Origin: Candidatus Jorgensenbacteria bacterium CG23_combo_of_CG06-09_8_20_14_all_54_14
Lineage (GTDB): Bacteria; Patescibacteriota; Minisyncoccia; UBA6257; GWB1-50-10
DNA length: 11,777 nt
NCBI GenBank assembly: GCA_002772205.1
Contig: PCRZ01000020.1
Span: 5,155 to 16,931 of the forward strand
Reading direction: 5' to 3'
Made by a program: the position numbers and the translations under genes. Of this stretch, positions 11,421-11,777 are shown piece by piece. Position 1 is the stretch's first letter; each line of letters begins with the position of its first letter. Under the pieces are notes generated by a model that did not search any database, was not told the origin of the DNA, and saw only the letters and a list, made by a program, of their open reading frames with translations.

Positions 11421-11777
11421 ATGGAACGCATTGATGTGTTGGATGAATATGGGGTTCCAACCGGAGCGACGAAACCACGCGGTGAGATCCACCGCGACGG
11501 CGACTGGCACCGCGCCGTGCACGTGTGGGTGATAAACGGTCGTGGAGAGGTGTTGCTCCAGAAACGCTCGGCCGCGATAGATCTCTTCCAAAACCTTTGG
11601 GATATCTCGCTCGCGGGACACGTGCGATCAGGGGAGAAAAGCGCTGATGCGGCGCGGCGGGAATTAAAAGAAGAACTTGGTATTACCGTGGAAGAGCACG
11701 AACTTCAGTTTGTCGCCGCGATACCATCGCAACTCAAAGACGGGGCGCTTCGCGACAATCAGTTCAGCGACATCTAT
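11421..11777 (+). CDS. NUDIX hydrolase, YfcD/Idi-like, cut by right edge
   Basis: The first 119 residues are visible. They carry a perfect Nudix box: G66, E72, then RELKEELGI at 80-88 (G-x5-E-x7-R-E-L-x-E-E-x-G-I), which binds metal and cuts diphosphate linkages. The N-terminus MERIDVLDEYGVPTG, followed by IHRDGDWHRAVHVWVIN and LLQKRS, resembles the YfcD and isopentenyl-diphosphate isomerase-type branch, but I cannot tell whether it isomerises IPP or hydrolyses a nucleotide. An in-frame ATG at 11412 would add MKR; I prefer 11421 because it matches usual family starts. It is divergent from the abrB-like/murD unit and no strong Shine-Dalgarno precedes either ATG. Confidence 0.9.
   Translation, partial: MERIDVLDEYGVPTGATKPRGEIHRDGDWHRAVHVWVINGRGEVLLQKRSAAIDLFQNLWDISLAGHVRSGEKSADAARRELKEELGITVEEHELQFVAAIPSQLKDGALRDNQFSDIY

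Overview
This window looks like a chromosomal piece of a Candidate Phyla Radiation (Patescibacteria) bacterium, most likely of the Parcubacteria group. That is an inference. It rests on the mix of genes, the very short intergenic arrangements, genes with little or no Shine-Dalgarno signal, and above all the many short GC-rich palindromic repeats. Their cores are tccgcc-NNN-ggcgga and cctgcctgccggcaggcagg, and they sit between genes and also in frame inside housekeeping genes. The LPAGRQG peptide encoded by the second type is, as far as I recall, common in Parcubacteria proteins. The standard bacterial code fits: no in-frame UGA interrupts any long gene, and UGA is used as a stop.

Left block, minus strand (1-4001): ftsK, then a RodZ-like membrane protein with a helix-turn-helix domain, then recA, which runs off the left edge. 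All three read leftward and form a likely operon for chromosome segregation, cell shape or surface, and recombination. Middle non-coding block (4002-4850): a likely ftsK promoter faces left. A strong consensus promoter faces right and leads, about 290 nt later, to a good intrinsic terminator, which suggests a small RNA or mini-ORF transcript. Further right are an attenuator-like arrangement of three competing segments and several AT-rich palindromes.

Right-facing block (4851-9161): yraN (PD-(D/E)XK nuclease-fold family), two hairpins, valS (valyl-tRNA synthetase with a missing C-terminal arm), prsW (intramembrane metalloprotease, overlapping valS by 7 nt), a 123-nt leader with perfect 15-nt inverted arms, and a small heat-shock protein of the Hsp20 family. 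A bidirectional terminator ends this block.

Right block: an unrecognised 114-residue protein, murD (peptidoglycan precursor ligase) and a 56-residue AbrB-like DNA-binding protein all read leftward. A divergent NUDIX hydrolase gene is cut by the right edge.

The most interesting observations are: (1) a shared leader architecture, in which a GTTAGAG arm at the end of the upstream gene pairs with a CTAACG arm touching the start codon, found before both the rodZ-like gene and hsp20; (2) the promoter-to-terminator unit between ftsK and yraN; (3) the attenuator-like block at 4630-4700; (4) palindromic insertions inside recA, valS, prsW and murD.
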